Source of the DNA: Candidatus Latescibacterota bacterium
GTDB taxonomy: Bacteria; Latescibacterota; MWCZ01
DNA: 64,000 bases
NCBI GenBank assembly: GCA_022706085.1
Contig: JAKJDF010000002.1
Location: 72,372-136,371, forward strand
Direction of reading: 5' to 3'
The position numbers were made by a program, and so were the translations under genes. The number at the start of each line of letters is the position of its first letter. Position 1 is the stretch's first letter. Shown in pieces: positions 34,897 to 43,842 of the stretch. The notes under the pieces are model-generated. The model was not told the origin of the DNA. It ran no database searches and was given only the letters and a program-made list of their open reading frames with translations.

Positions 34897-35898
34897 CTAT
34901 TCGGCCATGCAGATCGCGATCGCCGCCATGTCCACGATGTCTTCCGCGCTGCAACCGCGCGAAAGATCGTGCGCGGGCTTGGCCAGCCCCTGAAGGATCG
35001 GCCCGAGCGCCGTCGCATGCGCGAGCCGCTGGGTGAGTTTGTACCCGATATTTCCCGCGCCGAGGTCCGGGAAGATGAGCACATTTGCGGTGCCCGCCAC
35101 TTCACTTCCCGGCGCTTTCGCTTTTGCCACACCCGGGACAAGCGCCGCGTCAGCCTGCAGTTCGCCGTCGACGAGGAGGTCCGGCCGCAATTCCTGCACC
35201 TTCTTCGTCGCAACAATCACCTTGTCAACATCAGGGTGCGTCGCCGACCCCTTGGTGGAGAAACTCAGCATTGCAATGCGCGGCTCCTCACCGGTAAGCG
35301 CACGGAACGTGGCCGCACTTGCAATCGCGATCGAGGCGAGCTGGTCACTGTTCGGGTCAGGCACGACCCCGGAATCGGCGTAATACAGCGTTTTGTCTCT
35401 TCCGGAACCGAGGAAATTCGGCACCACCATAAGGAACGCGCCGGAGACTACGCTCATATCTTTCGCCATTCCGATGCACCAGAGCCCTGCGCGGACGATC
35501 TCCGCCGTTGCGTGCACCGCACCGCCCACGGTCCCGGTGCCCTCACCGTGCTTGACCATCATGGCGGCGCAGTAAATCTGGCGCCGAACAAGATCCCCCG
35601 CCTGGTCCTGCGTAAGGCCTTTTGCTTTCCGCTTCTCGTACAGTTCCGCGGCGAATTGCTCCCGCATGGGATGCTCCGAGGGATCTACCATCGTGGCGCC
35701 GGACAAACTTACACCGCCCTCCTTTGCCACTTTCTCGATCTCCGCCGGCGTACCCACCAGCGTCACCTCGCAGATCCCATCATCAAGAAGCTTCCGCGCC
35801 GCCTGAATGGCACGAAGCTCGTTCCCTTCGGAAAGGATGATGCGTCCCTTGCGTGCCGCTGCACGTTGGCGGATTTGTTGAATGACAGTACTGCTCAT
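34897..35898 (-). CDS. pta: Phosphate acetyltransferase
   Basis: This 333-residue enzyme interconverts acetyl-CoA and acetyl phosphate. Start is ATG at 35896-35898 (MSSTVIQQIRQRAAARKGRI), with GGGGAGG about eight bases before; the frame opens 46 codons earlier without support. GTVGGAVHATAEIVRAGL, LYYADSGVVPDPNSDQLA, MLSFSTKGSATHPDVDKV and NVLIFPDLGAGNIGYKLTQ are the family blocks. Length is the short Pta type. No ackA is nearby. It follows coaD by about 50 bases on the minus strand. Confidence 0.95.
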   Translation of the reverse strand: MSSTVIQQIRQRAAARKGRIILSEGNELRAIQAARKLLDDGICEVTLVGTPAEIEKVAKEGGVSLSGATMVDPSEHPMREQFAAELYEKRKAKGLTQDQAGDLVRRQIYCAAMMVKHGEGTGTVGGAVHATAEIVRAGLWCIGMAKDMSVVSGAFLMVVPNFLGSGRDKTLYYADSGVVPDPNSDQLASIAIASAATFRALTGEEPRIAMLSFSTKGSATHPDVDKVIVATKKVQELRPDLLVDGELQADAALVPGVAKAKAPGSEVAGTANVLIFPDLGAGNIGYKLTQRLAHATALGPILQGLAKPAHDLSRGCSAEDIVDMAAIAICMAE

Positions 35899-35947
35899 CA
35901 GGGTTGCCTCCCCACGTATGATGTACGAGGCCACAGCCGGGCAATCG

Positions 35948-36433
35948 TCACTTTGCCGGCGGGCCATATCTGGTTGCGAGGTACTCCGCGACAGGGGGAG
36001 AAACCATGCTGGAGACGTCCCCACCCCACCGCGCAACCTCTCTGACTATCGACGCGCTGAGAAACACGAAGTCATTTCTCGGCATCAAAAATATGATCTC
36101 GAAATCATCCGCGAGCCTTCTGTTGCCAAGGGCCATCGCGAATTCCGCTTCAAAATCCTGCACCGCGCGCAAACCGCGCACTACCGTCGGTTTGCCAAGA
36201 CTTTCCCAGTGGTGAACAAGGAGCGCACGGAACGAGACCACGCGAACTCGATCCAGATGCTTCGTCGCCGCCTCGACCAGCCTGACACGGTCTTCGACGG
36301 GAAACACCACGCCGGGCCGGGTGTCCGCGACAGATACCACTACTTCGTCGAAAATCCGCAGGCTTCGCTCAATGATGTCGAGATGCCCCAACGTGATGGG
36401 ATCGAAGGTTCCCGGGTAGAGCGCATGACGCAT
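35948..36433 (-). CDS. coaD: Phosphopantetheine adenylyltransferase
   Basis: This 161-residue CoaD transfers AMP from ATP to 4'-phosphopantetheine in CoA biosynthesis. MRHALYPGTFDPITLGHLDII has the nucleotidyltransferase T/HxGH motif, and VVRGLRAVQDFEAEFAMALGN is the substrate-binding block. FLSASIVREVA stands in place of the usual ISSTxVRE. Start: ATG at 36433 begins the conserved N-terminus. Between comEA/pseudopilin-like genes and pta; the pta link (CoA use) is plausible. Confidence 0.95.
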   Translation of the reverse strand: MRHALYPGTFDPITLGHLDIIERSLRIFDEVVVSVADTRPGVVFPVEDRVRLVEAATKHLDRVRVVSFRALLVHHWESLGKPTVVRGLRAVQDFEAEFAMALGNRRLADDFEIIFLMPRNDFVFLSASIVREVARWGGDVSSMVSPPVAEYLATRYGPPAK

Positions 36434-36458
36434 GTCGGATTGTCCTTTCAGCAGCCGT

Positions 36459-36770
36459 TCAGAACGGTGAAAACCATCGGCGCACGGGAAGCTTCTGACT
36501 CCCATGCCCTTTGGGGCACACTACCTCAACTGTGCTGTCCTGCCCCACGGCAAAGCGGTAATTCTCGCCATCGCGCGGGCACCCGCGTTGGTTCCACCAG
36601 CGTTCGTCCGGCAATCGCGATGCCGCGGTCCTTACCGCCTCCCGGCGACGCGCGCATTCCTCCGCCTCTTCCGCCGCGCTGTATCTGATGAGGGGCGGGA
36701 TGGCGGCCGCGCTGAACGCAATCAGAGCGATCACCAACCGGACCACCAGCGGCATGGTCCTGCGTCTCAT
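36459..36770 (-). CDS. Small membrane-anchored pseudopilin-like protein
   Basis: This 103-residue protein is unlisted in the families I know. A single N-terminal helix (residues 7-27) is followed by a polar segment with ECARRREAVRTAASRL and a tail CPRDGENYRF ... VEVVCPKGH. The Cys-Pro-x-x-Gly-x-x-Tyr with a later Cys-x-x-Gly-His resembles the disulfide-bearing C-terminal loop of minor pseudopilins. The prepilin-cleavage motif G|FTLxE is absent. The start overlaps the comEA stop as ATGA, suggesting linked function in DNA uptake or export. Resemblance is by eye only. Confidence 0.6.
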   Translation of the reverse strand: MRRRTMPLVVRLVIALIAFSAAAIPPLIRYSAAEEAEECARRREAVRTAASRLPDERWWNQRGCPRDGENYRFAVGQDSTVEVVCPKGHGSQKLPVRRWFSPF

Positions 36771-37228
36771 CTCGGTCTCTCCCGTGCCGGGGAACTGCGT
36801 TCACCTGCGGGCGCTCGGTCCTGAACGGTGATGAGCGACCGAAGGCGTTTCACCGTCACGGGTCCAATGCCCTTCACCCGTTCAATCGCACCCACATCAG
36901 GAAAGCGTCCCTTTGCGCGCCGGTAATCCAGTATTGCCTGCGCCTTTTTCGGCCCGATTCCGGGCAGCGAGACCAGTTCGTCAAACGAGGCCGTGTTGAT
37001 GTCAATCAAACGCGATCCGGTTGAAGGCGCAACCTCGCGAGCCAGACGCGCCAGCTCAGGCGACCGAACGAGTCGCAGGTCAGACGGTTCCGGAATGAGC
37101 CAGACAAGGAAACAGCCAACCGCGAGGCTCAACGTCAACGCGGCGAGGGCGGCAAGCTCCCGACGCGAGAAGGCAAAGCGCCTTTCGTTCGCACGCACGG
37201 GACTTTGACTCGAACCGGAAATCTCCAT
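36767..37228 (-). CDS. ComEA-family helix-hairpin-helix protein
   Basis: This 153-residue protein is anchored by one helix (about residues 28-46). The C-terminal domain has INTASFDELVSLPGIGPKKAQAIL, then GRFPDVGAIERVKGIGPVTVKRLRSL, the tandem HhH pair of ComEA-type DNA receptors. In competent bacteria ComEA binds incoming double-stranded DNA on the periplasmic side. Other competence genes (comEC, pilins) are not in the window. Overlaps the small pseudopilin-like gene. Confidence 0.9.
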   Translation of the reverse strand: MEISGSSQSPVRANERRFAFSRRELAALAALTLSLAVGCFLVWLIPEPSDLRLVRSPELARLAREVAPSTGSRLIDINTASFDELVSLPGIGPKKAQAILDYRRAKGRFPDVGAIERVKGIGPVTVKRLRSLITVQDRAPAGERSSPARERPR

Positions 37229-37240
37229 TGTCAGCCACGG

Positions 37241-38149
37241 TTACCGTTCGATGATTGTCGCCAGAAGAACTCGCGCGACACTCCCGAGGCTCTGTGGCGA
37301 GCACTTGTCGGGGGTATCGGCATGGGTATGCCAGTACGGATAGGAAAAGTCGATAACATCGATGGCGCGCCACCCGGCTTCAATCAGCGGAACGTGATCA
37401 TCGTGAATCTCCACGCCCATGGAACGGATGAACGCACGTTCGCCCAGCCTTTCCGCAGCCCCCCACACCCGGTCTACGACCGCCGGAGCTGCCTGCCACG
37501 AGAACGCCTCGACAGGCAACTGGAGATTCCGGTCGCCTACCATGTCCACGAGGATGGCCATTTCGTGCTTCTGGCCATTCCAGCGCCGCGCAAATTCCCT
37601 CGACCCGAGGAAGTAGTCCTCCAGCCGTCCTTCCTCCCCGTAGTCCTCGCCGTCGAAGAAGACAATATCTATGCCCACGGGGGGCGAAACTTGTTTGAGA
37701 ACGGTGGCAATTTCAAGAAGAACGGCCACCCCCGAGGCACCGTCATTCGCTCCAAGGATCGGCAGGTTGCGCCGTCGCGGATCGGAATCGTGATCCGCCC
37801 GCGGCCTCGTATCCCAATGTGCACACAAAAGATAGCGTCTATTCCGGTGGGGCGCAATCCGCCCGATAATGTTCGTCATCGGCGGCGTGCGATTGCCGTG
37901 TGAGTCAATCGGCTGGAAATGCTGCAATTCTACCGTATCGGTGAGCGCGTTCAACTGACGGACGAGGTAGTCACGGCAGGCTGCATGGCCCCGGCTCCCC
38001 GGGTTTCTCGGGCCGAACGCAGTCTGGGCAGTGAGGTACCCGAACGCCCGTCGCTCATTGACGGAACCCAGCGCCCGGCTTAAGTTTGCGGAATGGCAAC
38101 ACGCTGCGAACAGACCGCACACGAGAGCGACCAAATTCAGCTTTTTCAA
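37241..38149 (-). CDS. M28 peptidase, glutaminyl-cyclase-like lipoprotein
   Basis: This 302-residue zinc protein of the M28 / glutaminyl-peptide cyclotransferase group has ligands visible as AHWDTRP, LGANDGASGVA, FFDGEDYGEEG (Glu pair), VDMVGDRN and a late HTHADTPDK. The best start is TTG at 38147-38149, with AGGAG eight bases upstream, giving MKKLNLVALVCGLFAAC, a lipoprotein signal with lipobox FAAC; the earlier GTG would disrupt this. Activity may be N-terminal pyroglutamate formation or aminopeptidase. Divergent from the next plus-strand gene. Confidence 0.86.
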   Translation of the reverse strand: MKKLNLVALVCGLFAACCHSANLSRALGSVNERRAFGYLTAQTAFGPRNPGSRGHAACRDYLVRQLNALTDTVELQHFQPIDSHGNRTPPMTNIIGRIAPHRNRRYLLCAHWDTRPRADHDSDPRRRNLPILGANDGASGVAVLLEIATVLKQVSPPVGIDIVFFDGEDYGEEGRLEDYFLGSREFARRWNGQKHEMAILVDMVGDRNLQLPVEAFSWQAAPAVVDRVWGAAERLGERAFIRSMGVEIHDDHVPLIEAGWRAIDVIDFSYPYWHTHADTPDKCSPQSLGSVARVLLATIIER

Positions 38150-38239
38150 AATGCTTTCTCCTGTTTCGTTCACGCCATCGTGAAAGATGGCACGAGGTCA
38201 CGCCGAGACGCAAGTCTCAAACAATATTGGAGGTACGCG

Positions 38240-38725
38240 ATGTCGCCACGCACCGTCGTCCCGCTGGTGGTGCTGGGGTTCTCATTCCTCGCGCCTTCGT
38301 TTGCCACCGCCGCCATGAGATCCGGGGAATGGGACAGAAGCGTGTACTTCGGCCCGTTTGCGGTGGGGTATGCCACCACAAAGCCTTTCTCCGGCGGCGG
38401 CACGCCTCAGTTGCGCTGGGGCTGGAAAGTTGAAGGCGGCTGGACCGGAGGCGGATTCGGCGGCGCAAGCACTTACAACGACGCCCTCATCGTGTCCCCT
38501 CAGGGCCTGATCCGCCTTGCCATTCCGCTTGAGGGGACCATGGTGCTGTACCCTCAACTCGGCCTTGGCATCGCTGCGCGGTTTGACGACGGATCCGGCA
38601 CTCATAGTGGCACCTGGGTCGGTCCAATCGGCTCCTTCGGCATCGGTCTCCAGTTCGGCAAATGGGGCGCACTGATTCAGGGCCCCGGGCTGCCCGGTAT
38701 CGGCGTTACTTACCACTTCCAGTAG
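38240..38725 (+). CDS. Small exported beta-rich protein
   Basis: This 161-residue protein begins with a signal peptide (MSPRTVVPLVVLGFSFLAPS, ending FATA) at the ATG with TTGGAGG upstream; the frame opens 49 codons earlier inside the M28 region. The mature part is glycine- and aromatic-rich with alternating hydrophobic residues (RWGWKVEGGWTGGGFG, YPQLGLGIAARF) and ends GIGVTYHFQ, like a small outer-membrane barrel. Family unknown. It precedes rmuC by 13 bases. Confidence 0.65.
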   Translation: MSPRTVVPLVVLGFSFLAPSFATAAMRSGEWDRSVYFGPFAVGYATTKPFSGGGTPQLRWGWKVEGGWTGGGFGGASTYNDALIVSPQGLIRLAIPLEGTMVLYPQLGLGIAARFDDGSGTHSGTWVGPIGSFGIGLQFGKWGALIQGPGLPGIGVTYHFQ

Positions 38726-38738
38726 GCTGCAATTGCCC

Positions 38739-40286
38739 ATGCTTGCGCTGCCCGTGTTGCTCGCCCTCATTGCCGGTCTCCTGATCGGCCTCGCCGCCGC
38801 TCTGTTCGTGGCGCGAAACCGTATCGAACGCGCTCGGACACAGGCAGCGAACGACGCGGCAACCGCACGTGCAGTGCTGGAAGAACGATTGCGTTCAACC
38901 GACGAGCTGGCTGCGGGGCTCCGTGGCCAGCTCGCCGCGCTTCAGGATGACCTGCGCCACCGCACGGAACAACTCCAGCAGGAGGCGGAGCGTCGCTCTG
39001 CGGCAGAGGCTCAGGCAGCCCGTATCCCCGAGCTTGAATCATCCCTCGAGGCACTCCGGGCCTCCAATGCGGACCTCGGAAAAATCCGTTCCGAACTGGA
39101 AACCCGTATCGCTGAGGAACGGAAAGCCACCGACGAGAAAATGGCCATGCTTCAACAGGCACGGACAGAGCTTTCCGACGCATTCAAAGCCCTTTCCTCG
39201 GAAGCGCTCAACTCCAACAACAAAGCGTTCCTCGAACTCGCCAGAACCCACCTGGAAAAATTCCAGGAGGGCGCAAAAACGGATCTCGAAGCGCGCCAGA
39301 AGGCGGTCGAAGAACTGGTGAAACCGGTCAAGGAATCGCTCGTTTCCATGGACACCAAACTCCAGGAACTGGAAACGAAGCGCGTATCAGCGTATGCCGA
39401 GTTACTGACGCAGGTCAACGCGATGAAAGACCAGCAATCCCAGCTCAAAAACGAAACATCCCGGCTCGTGCAGGCCCTTCGAACGCCCAATGTTCGCGGC
39501 AGATGGGGCGAAATCCAGTTACGCCGCGTGGTCGAGATGGCCGGAATGTTGAATTACTGCGATTTTGACGAGCAGGTGCCCGCGAAAGAAGGCGAAATCC
39601 GCCCCGACATGATAATCCGGCTCCCCGGAGGGCGAAACATCGTCGTTGATGCGAAAACCCCCATCCTCGCCTACCTCGATGCCATCGAAACAGACAACGA
39701 AGACAAACGCAAGGAACACCTCGCGCGGCAGGCGCAGCACGTCCGTGAACACATAAAAAAACTGAGCAACAAAAGCTACTGGGACCAGTTCGACAACACG
39801 CCCGAGTTTGTCGTCCTGTTCCTTCCCGCCGAATCCCTTTTCGCCGTCGCCCTCGAACAGGACCGGACGCTCATCGAAGAGGGCGTGAAGCAGAGGGTCA
39901 TCCCGGCTTCACCTATTACCCTGATCGCACTCCTCCGCGCGGTTTCGTACGGATGGCGGCAGGAGGACATCGCGAAAAGCGCGGAAGAAATAGCCGAGCT
40001 GGGCAAAGTGCTTTACGATCGCATCGCCAACATGGCAGACCACCTCGACCGACTGGGTGACCGCCTCAAAAGCGCCGTGGACAGCTACAACAAAGCGATC
40101 GGGTCGTTCGAAACCCGGGTCCTGGTTTCCGCCCGCCGCTTCAAGGAGCTGAAGGCGGCCGCCGGAGACGAAATCAAAGAAATCCCCCAGCTCGACATCG
40201 TCCCGCGCACGGTGGATATTCCGGACTTCCCCGCGCCGAGGTTGTCGCCGCCCGCCCCCGGCAACGAACTATCCGCTGGCGCGTGA
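38739..40286 (+). CDS. rmuC: DNA recombination protein RmuC
   Basis: This 515-residue protein has one N-terminal membrane helix (MLALPVLLALIAGLLIGL), a long coiled coil (about 30-230) and a C-terminal RmuC domain with the nuclease-like core RGRWGEIQLRRVVEMAGM and RPDMIIRLPGGRNIVVDAKTP, a PD-(D/E)xK-type pattern. RmuC limits inversions at repeats and is thought to cut aberrant recombination structures. An alternative TTG start lies two codons upstream. It may be co-transcribed with the preceding small exported gene. Confidence 0.94.
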   Translation: MLALPVLLALIAGLLIGLAAALFVARNRIERARTQAANDAATARAVLEERLRSTDELAAGLRGQLAALQDDLRHRTEQLQQEAERRSAAEAQAARIPELESSLEALRASNADLGKIRSELETRIAEERKATDEKMAMLQQARTELSDAFKALSSEALNSNNKAFLELARTHLEKFQEGAKTDLEARQKAVEELVKPVKESLVSMDTKLQELETKRVSAYAELLTQVNAMKDQQSQLKNETSRLVQALRTPNVRGRWGEIQLRRVVEMAGMLNYCDFDEQVPAKEGEIRPDMIIRLPGGRNIVVDAKTPILAYLDAIETDNEDKRKEHLARQAQHVREHIKKLSNKSYWDQFDNTPEFVVLFLPAESLFAVALEQDRTLIEEGVKQRVIPASPITLIALLRAVSYGWRQEDIAKSAEEIAELGKVLYDRIANMADHLDRLGDRLKSAVDSYNKAIGSFETRVLVSARRFKELKAAAGDEIKEIPQLDIVPRTVDIPDFPAPRLSPPAPGNELSAGA

Positions 40287-40479
40287 ACACCGCAACTGAC
40301 CTCGGCAGGTCCTCCTTGCTTCCCTGTCATTTCCAGCTGTGGCAAATAAACGTGCTCGTGTCAACACTTTTGCCTTCGATTTTCCAATTTCGGTACAGTT
40401 TTTTCTGAACCTCGGTTCCGCGGGGCTTGCACAGAAAAACGGAACTCGCTCGTCGAGGGCTGGATTTGACGCACCTCCC

Positions 40480-41619
40480 TCAGGCAGCGCTCATCATCAG
40501 CCGGACCTCACGGCCCGATAAGGGGACCACAAAGCCGTTACCTGCAGGCACATGCGGGTGGTCTGGATTCCCGAACGCCGTCCACCCGGCGATCTCGTCA
40601 CCCGGTACACCGGTCACCAGCACGTCGTTCTCGTAAGGGTCTTCGTTCACCAGCGCGAGCAACGTCCGCCCGCCGAACTCCCGCAGGAAGTACGAAACGC
40701 CTCGCGTCGCGGGATACTGCTTAGTGTCCACCCGCACCTCAAGAACCGGTGCATGTTCTGACAGGAGAAAAGGCGAGAGCGCGGACAGTTCACGAACAGC
40801 CGCCATAAGGTCATCCAGGAACGGCGCGGGCCGGTCCTCATGTGCGGAACCGTACCAGAGGAGACCGCACGCCCCGTGAGCGATTGCCTGCCATGCCATG
40901 AACCGGTAGTCCGACCAGGTGGGGTACGCGACGGGAACGTCCGGGTGCTTTTTCCCTTCCAGACGGTGCCATGAGAACGCCTGCTGAACAAACCAGAACT
41001 CGTGGTCCGGTGCCGTCGCCCGGAAACGGTCGCAAAGAAGGGCGATCATGTCGTGTGTGCGGATCCTCGCGCGCCGCGGGTCCGGCGTCTGGGGAACGAC
41101 AGGGTAGAAGTCAGTGCTGATGATATCCACGAACGGAAGACATCGGGAAAGGATCTCCATGTCGGATCGGGCGGCTTCGTTCAGCCAGATGGGACGCCCC
41201 GGGTCCAGAGACCGGACGATCGCGGAACCGCGTTCCAGACCGCGGACGAGCGCATCGTATTCCTGCGCCAGTTCTTTCCGCATCCGTTCCGGTTGATCCC
41301 ACCAGAAGGTCGCCAACCCGCCGGTAACCCTGCGGTTGGTGTTCCAGATGATCTCGTCCGGAGCCTCCCACACGCACAGCGCCGGATGATCTTTCAGGGC
41401 GTCGACGGCGGTTTGCAGAGCCGCGCCGTCGTCGTTCGCACCCAGCACCATGGGCAGCGAGACCCACCCTTTCATGCCGTGGCGATGCACGGAGTCCAGG
41501 TCCTCGCGGCCCGCGCAACGCAGAAGATCGATCCCGGCGGATTTCCAGAGAGCCCATTCCTCCTCGCTGCGGGGCAACTCATACATTCCGAGCGGGAAAC
41601 ACGCGCCCACCGCCATCAT
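40480..41619 (-). CDS. Glycoside-hydrolase-like TIM-barrel protein
   Basis: This 379-residue protein resembles TIM-barrel glycoside hydrolases: ALCVWEAPDEIIW (about residue 80) ends a strand with Glu in an acid/base-like position, and RPIWLNEAARSD, VDIISTDFYPVVPQ and HEFWFVQQAFSWHRL give further strand ends. C-terminal beta region with GRTLLALVNEDPYENDV. No signal peptide, so a cytoplasmic enzyme. Two in-frame ATGs (41619 and 41616), the second better spaced from GAGGA. Family number cannot be given; it may be an inactive homologue. Confidence 0.65.
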   Translation of the reverse strand: MMAVGACFPLGMYELPRSEEEWALWKSAGIDLLRCAGREDLDSVHRHGMKGWVSLPMVLGANDDGAALQTAVDALKDHPALCVWEAPDEIIWNTNRRVTGGLATFWWDQPERMRKELAQEYDALVRGLERGSAIVRSLDPGRPIWLNEAARSDMEILSRCLPFVDIISTDFYPVVPQTPDPRRARIRTHDMIALLCDRFRATAPDHEFWFVQQAFSWHRLEGKKHPDVPVAYPTWSDYRFMAWQAIAHGACGLLWYGSAHEDRPAPFLDDLMAAVRELSALSPFLLSEHAPVLEVRVDTKQYPATRGVSYFLREFGGRTLLALVNEDPYENDVLVTGVPGDEIAGWTAFGNPDHPHVPAGNGFVVPLSGREVRLMMSAA

Positions 41620-41725
41620 GGTTCCTCACTGAAATGCGAACAAATCGTCGGTTGGACACCGCGAAACGGTCTCTCGACCCGCGCCCGTACACCGCAAAGG
41701 CCGGGAAAACCTGGTACGGCGACTC

Positions 41726-42973
41726 TCAGAGAAACAGGGGCCGAAGTACGTGGAAAAAGACGACGCACAGGAGGCCGGCGGCCGGAAACGTAATCAGCCA
41801 CGACCACACGATCTGTCGCACCATTCCCGTGTTGACCGCGGACAACCCCCGGGCAAACCCCACCCCGACAACCGCCCCGATGATGATGTGGGTTGTCGAC
41901 ACGGGCAGCCCCAGTTTCGACCCGAGCAGCGTTATTGATGCGGTGCTGAACTGGATGACGAACCCGCGACTCGGAGTCACTTCCGTGATTTTCCTTCCGA
42001 TGGTTTCTATCACCTTGTAGCCGTACGTCGCAAGACCGACTACGATTCCTACCCCGCCGAGAGCCATCAGAATCGTCGCCGGGTCATGGAAACAGCTCAG
42101 GAAACCAGCTTTGCTCGACACCACAACGGCGGCCATAGGCCCCACCGCGTTGGCAACATCATTCGAACCGTGAGCGAACGACACGTAGCACGCCGTAATC
42201 ACGAGCAGGGGACGGAACTGGCGTTCCACGTTGCGGGACTGGGTATCCCTGTCCGCTCCGTGGTCTTGTCGCCGTCCCAGAACAACCCGCGCGCCCATGG
42301 CGGAAAGAAGACCCACGCATCCGGCCAGCGCAAGCGCCTGACCGATGGGGAGATCGAGATGGAGGTTCGCCAGCCCCTTGTAGACCATGGAGAGAGTCAG
42401 TACCGCGCCGGTCACCCCGATGATTACCGGCGTAACCGTTCTTGCGCGCCTTGCAGGATGGTCGTGCGCGAATACCGCCCTCCGTATCACGCGGAAAAGC
42501 ACCCACGCGAAAAGGCCCCCGAGGAACGGCGATAGTACCCAGCTCGTCCCGATTCTGGCCAGTGTCATCCACCGAACTGCACCCCCGCCACTCGCGGCGA
42601 ATCCAAACCCCGCCACCGCGCCGATGATGGAGTGTGTCGTGGACACGGGCCATCCTTTCCACGTGGCAATGTGGAGCCAGACTGCTGACGCCAGAAGCGC
42701 GGCGAGCATTCCGACCCCCATGAACGGACCAACTTTCTCCACGAATGGAACGTTTATCACCTCGTACCGGATCGTGTTGGTAACCTGCCCGCCGGCAAAA
42801 AAGGCACCGGAGAACTCAAAAACCGATGCAACCGCTACCGCGGCGCTCAGAGTCAGAACACGGGATCCGACGGCGGTTCCCATCGCGTTGGCAACGTCGT
42901 TCGCGCCAATAGTCCACGCCAGATAGCACCCGGCAACCAGGCCAGAAATGGCGAGGATGACGGGATCCGGCAC
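41726..42973 (-). CDS. pit: Low-affinity inorganic phosphate transporter (Pit family)
   Basis: This 415-residue membrane protein of the PiT family carries the duplicated signature: WTIGANDVANAMGTAVGS near the N-terminus and SFAHGSNDVANAVGP in the second half. About ten hydrophobic helices are visible, and GLPVSTTHIIIGAVVG repeats WPVSTTHSIIGAVAG. It symports phosphate or metal-phosphate with cations. Start GTG at 42973 with AGGAG six bases upstream; the open frame reaches 43078 without support. Follows the DUF47 gene by 40 bases. Confidence 0.94.
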   Translation of the reverse strand: MPDPVILAISGLVAGCYLAWTIGANDVANAMGTAVGSRVLTLSAAVAVASVFEFSGAFFAGGQVTNTIRYEVINVPFVEKVGPFMGVGMLAALLASAVWLHIATWKGWPVSTTHSIIGAVAGFGFAASGGGAVRWMTLARIGTSWVLSPFLGGLFAWVLFRVIRRAVFAHDHPARRARTVTPVIIGVTGAVLTLSMVYKGLANLHLDLPIGQALALAGCVGLLSAMGARVVLGRRQDHGADRDTQSRNVERQFRPLLVITACYVSFAHGSNDVANAVGPMAAVVVSSKAGFLSCFHDPATILMALGGVGIVVGLATYGYKVIETIGRKITEVTPSRGFVIQFSTASITLLGSKLGLPVSTTHIIIGAVVGVGFARGLSAVNTGMVRQIVWSWLITFPAAGLLCVVFFHVLRPLFL

Positions 42974-43013
42974 GACGGGCTCCTGGATTCGGGGGGAACG
43001 AAGCGGGTTGATG

Positions 43014-43688
43014 TCAGTGCGCGAGAAACATCCGAAGCCTGTTGGCGGCTTTTTCCGCCCTGTTCGCCACACTTCCAAGACGACGGATAATTTCGATCCA
43101 CATGAACAACGCGCCAGGTTTCATCGAATCCTCGATCTCGAACAACCTCCGCGATAACGCTTCTTGCGCGTTGTCTGCTTCGTGTTCCAGTCTGCCTACC
43201 TTCCGAATGAGTTCCGTCACGCGCTCGGCTTCCTTGCCGACGAACGAGGCTTCGACCAGTCGATCCAGTTCGCCGATTACCTGCGAGTAGCACGCCACCG
43301 ATTCCAGCGTTTTCTGCACGAAGGGGTCCAGCAGATCCACGAGCGCAGGCTGGACTTCCATCTTCCGCATCGTGACGATCATTCCGACATCCTCCGCCGC
43401 GTCCGAAATTCCGTCCTGCGTGGAAAGTATGTCGAGCAGGTCCTGTCTTGCCACGGGAAGGAAGATACTTCGAGGCAGATGGTCCCGGAGTTCGTTTTTG
43501 ATCTCGTCCGCGGCATTTTCGAGGGTGGAGATTTCCCGTGCGAGTTGTTCCGTGCGAGGGTAATTGCCAGCGAGAACGGAATCCATGAGCGGATCCAGCA
43601 GTTGCACACACTTGTCCACCGCGCGCATGTGCTCCTGAATAGCGCCCCATGGAGAATGCGAAAACAGGGCAAGAATAGAGCGAGCCAC
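43014..43688 (-). CDS. DUF47 / PhoU-like Pit accessory protein
   Basis: This 224-residue all-helical protein of the DUF47 (TIGR00153) family, related to PhoU, starts MARSILALFSHSPWGAIQEHM. It has the Asp/Glu-rich helices LLDILSTQDGISDAAEDVG and RLEHEADNAQEALSRRLF that bind metals in PhoU. It sits just upstream of pit, the usual arrangement, and probably modulates the transporter. Confidence 0.92.
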   Translation of the reverse strand: MARSILALFSHSPWGAIQEHMRAVDKCVQLLDPLMDSVLAGNYPRTEQLAREISTLENAADEIKNELRDHLPRSIFLPVARQDLLDILSTQDGISDAAEDVGMIVTMRKMEVQPALVDLLDPFVQKTLESVACYSQVIGELDRLVEASFVGKEAERVTELIRKVGRLEHEADNAQEALSRRLFEIEDSMKPGALFMWIEIIRRLGSVANRAEKAANRLRMFLAH

Positions 43689-43842
43689 GGCACACCCCCT
43701 CCGAAACTTGAAGCGATTCGCGACGTTTTCACGGAAAGTATACGGAACGCTTACCCTGCGGGGAAATGCTTCGGCAGGCCGCGCCCGGTCCTATCCGTTT
43801 TCCTCGCTTGCGTGGGGAACAGACCCGCAGGCGGGATTCTTG

